DNA of 64,000 nucleotides, from contig JAAFIF010000007.1 in NCBI GenBank assembly GCA_013298625.1, positions 94,377-158,376 on the forward strand. Direction: 5' to 3'. Both the position numbers and the translations under genes were made by a program. Shown here piece after piece: positions 63,215-64,000 of this stretch; position 1 is the stretch's first letter; each line of letters opens with the position of its first letter. The notes under the pieces were generated by a model. The model made no database searches, had not been told where the DNA came from, and saw nothing but the letters and a program-made list of their open reading frames with translations. The stretch comes from Myxococcales bacterium (GTDB lineage Bacteria > Myxococcota_A > Polyangia > Polyangiales > Ga0077539).

Positions 63215-63655
63215 ATGGCTGGCGGCGCGAGCATGGGCGGAGACGACGACGGGATCACCGGCATCAACGTCACTCCCTTCGTCGACATCGCACTGGTTCT
63301 CTTGATCATCTTCATGGTCACCGCGAAGTACATCACTTCGCAGTCCATCCCCGTCGACCTGCCCGAGGCCGCGTCCGCGAGCGACACGCAGCAAGTGTCC
63401 GTCGCCAACGTGAGCATCAGCGCGACGGGGCAGTTCTTCGTCGACCTCGAGGCCGTCGACGACGCGGGCCTCCGCGCGCGCATGCAGCAGCGGCTCGCGC
63501 AAAACCCCGAGGTGCGCGCGATCATCAACGCCGATCGCACGACGCAGCACGGGAGGGTCACGCAGGCGATCGACATCATTCGCCTCGCTGGCGTGACGAA
63601 GTTCGCCATTCAGACGACCCAGCCCGCTGAAGAGCCGCAGGGAGCGCAGCGATGA
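63215..63655 (+). CDS. ExbD/TolR-type protein
   Basis: 146 residues. One membrane helix near the N-terminus with the conserved proton-carrying Asp: INVTPFVDIALVLLIIFMV. The periplasmic domain has IPVDLPEA, VSISATGQFFVD and ADRTTQHGRVTQAIDIIRLA. It partners ExbB in the inner-membrane motor. CAGGAG lies about eight bases upstream of the ATG. The stop overlaps the next start (ATGA), so translation of the TonB-like gene is coupled. Confidence 0.95.
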   Translation: MAGGASMGGDDDGITGINVTPFVDIALVLLIIFMVTAKYITSQSIPVDLPEAASASDTQQVSVANVSISATGQFFVDLEAVDDAGLRARMQQRLAQNPEVRAIINADRTTQHGRVTQAIDIIRLAGVTKFAIQTTQPAEEPQGAQR

Positions 63656-64000
63656 GCGCCGAGCCCGACGCGAAGTTGCCCGCGGCGGGCCCTCCATCGA
63701 CGCCGCCCGCCGACGGCAGCGACAAGCGATCGCGCGCAGAGAACACGGTCTTCGCGAAGCAGAGCGCGTCGGGCTGGATCGGAACCATCCTCGTGCACGT
63801 GGGGCTGGGAGCGCTCGGGCTGCTCGCGGTCACGCTCGGCGTCTCGCCAGAGGCGCGCCGTCGCATCGCGAGCGTCGTGAACTTCGAAGCACCTCCGCCG
63901 CCGCCGCCGCCACGGCCGCAGCCGCCGACGCCGGTGCGCCCCGAGCGACCGCGGCCCATCGCGCGCAGGCCCGAGCCGCGCACGCCTCCGCCTCCGCAAA
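63652..64000 (+). CDS. TonB-like energy transducer, 5' part only
   Basis: The first 116 residues are visible before the window ends. A hydrophilic N-terminus (MSAEPDAKLPAAGPP) precedes one membrane helix (TILVHVGLGALGLLAVTLGV). Then comes a Pro-rich stretch (APPPPPPPRPQPPTPVRPER), the periplasm-spanning arm of TonB. The C-terminal receptor-binding domain would lie beyond the edge. The ATG overlaps the ExbD stop by 4 bp. A TolA/TolR-like role cannot be excluded without the C-terminus. Confidence 0.8.
   Translation, partial: MSAEPDAKLPAAGPPSTPPADGSDKRSRAENTVFAKQSASGWIGTILVHVGLGALGLLAVTLGVSPEARRRIASVVNFEAPPPPPPPRPQPPTPVRPERPRPIARRPEPRTPPPPQ

Noticed and set aside
1..64000. tRNA, rRNA, transposase or prophage genes
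   Set aside because: No cloverleaf-like T-loop sequence, rRNA core sequence or recombinase/transposase motif was seen; a covariance-model search could still find a small RNA.

Overview
The window looks like chromosomal DNA of a high-GC myxobacterium (phylum Myxococcota, class Polyangia; a Sandaracinus-like lineage is an inference only). Third-codon GC is high throughout. A large calcium-repeat surface protein ends in a MYXO-CTERM-type sorting tail (CxC motif, hydrophobic helix, Arg/Lys tail). There are Cys/Asp 'MopE-like' repeats, a protein of the MXAN_5187 C-terminal family, an unusually high density of secreted lipoproteins, and Hanks-type kinase and FHA genes. I see no tRNA, rRNA, CRISPR array, transposase or phage gene.

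Layout. 1-4164: the 5' part of a leftward isochorismatase-like gene, a HupE/UreJ-like membrane protein and a GT-C glycosyltransferase-like protein. 4183-9760: five leftward, tightly spaced genes, in transcription order a MoxR/RavA-like ATPase, a von Willebrand A (VWA) protein, HisF, a tail-anchored unknown and ElbB. 9829-15115: two rightward exported proteins, the second a 1,364-residue surface protein with thrombospondin-type-3 repeats. 15191-21647: four leftward exported proteins, namely two lipoproteins sharing a six-cysteine module, and a 4-bp-coupled pair (giant VWA/MopE protein followed by an FGE-fold lipoprotein). 21648-22682: a gene-free kilobase holding a nearly palindromic element of about 490 bp. 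22683-29458: a Ser/Thr kinase, small exported proteins and PriA. 29793-35869: a repeat-rich 1,089-residue lipoprotein and a ClpB-like ATPase with a degenerate first ATPase ring. 35906-43259: a beta-helix-like lipoprotein, a molybdopterin oxidoreductase and a sulfatase-fold lipoprotein. 43265-53000: a rightward run with a pre-peptidase-C-like repeat lipoprotein, an FHA protein, a degenerate 2OG-oxygenase-like protein with a histone-H1-like tail, a ligase-associated exonuclease and an ATP-dependent DNA ligase. 52990-59627: a DEDDh exonuclease, two helical-repeat proteins, a HelD-like helicase and a DUF481 outer-membrane barrel. 59817-64000: a PHP-domain lipoprotein and the start of an ExbB-ExbD-TonB operon that runs off the window.

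Working picture. Much of the window encodes cell-surface or periplasmic proteins in which a lipobox or signal peptide is followed by an Asp/Gly/Val/Ala-rich stalk and then Cys-rich, calcium-binding or beta-rich modules. The most unusual items are: the giant palindrome; the six-cysteine module shared by two adjacent lipoproteins; the oxygenase-like protein with an H1-like tail in a DNA-ligase operon; and two AAA+ proteins (MoxR-like and ClpB-like) that lost key nucleotide-binding or pore residues. All functional statements come from reading the sequence and from family knowledge; no searches were run.
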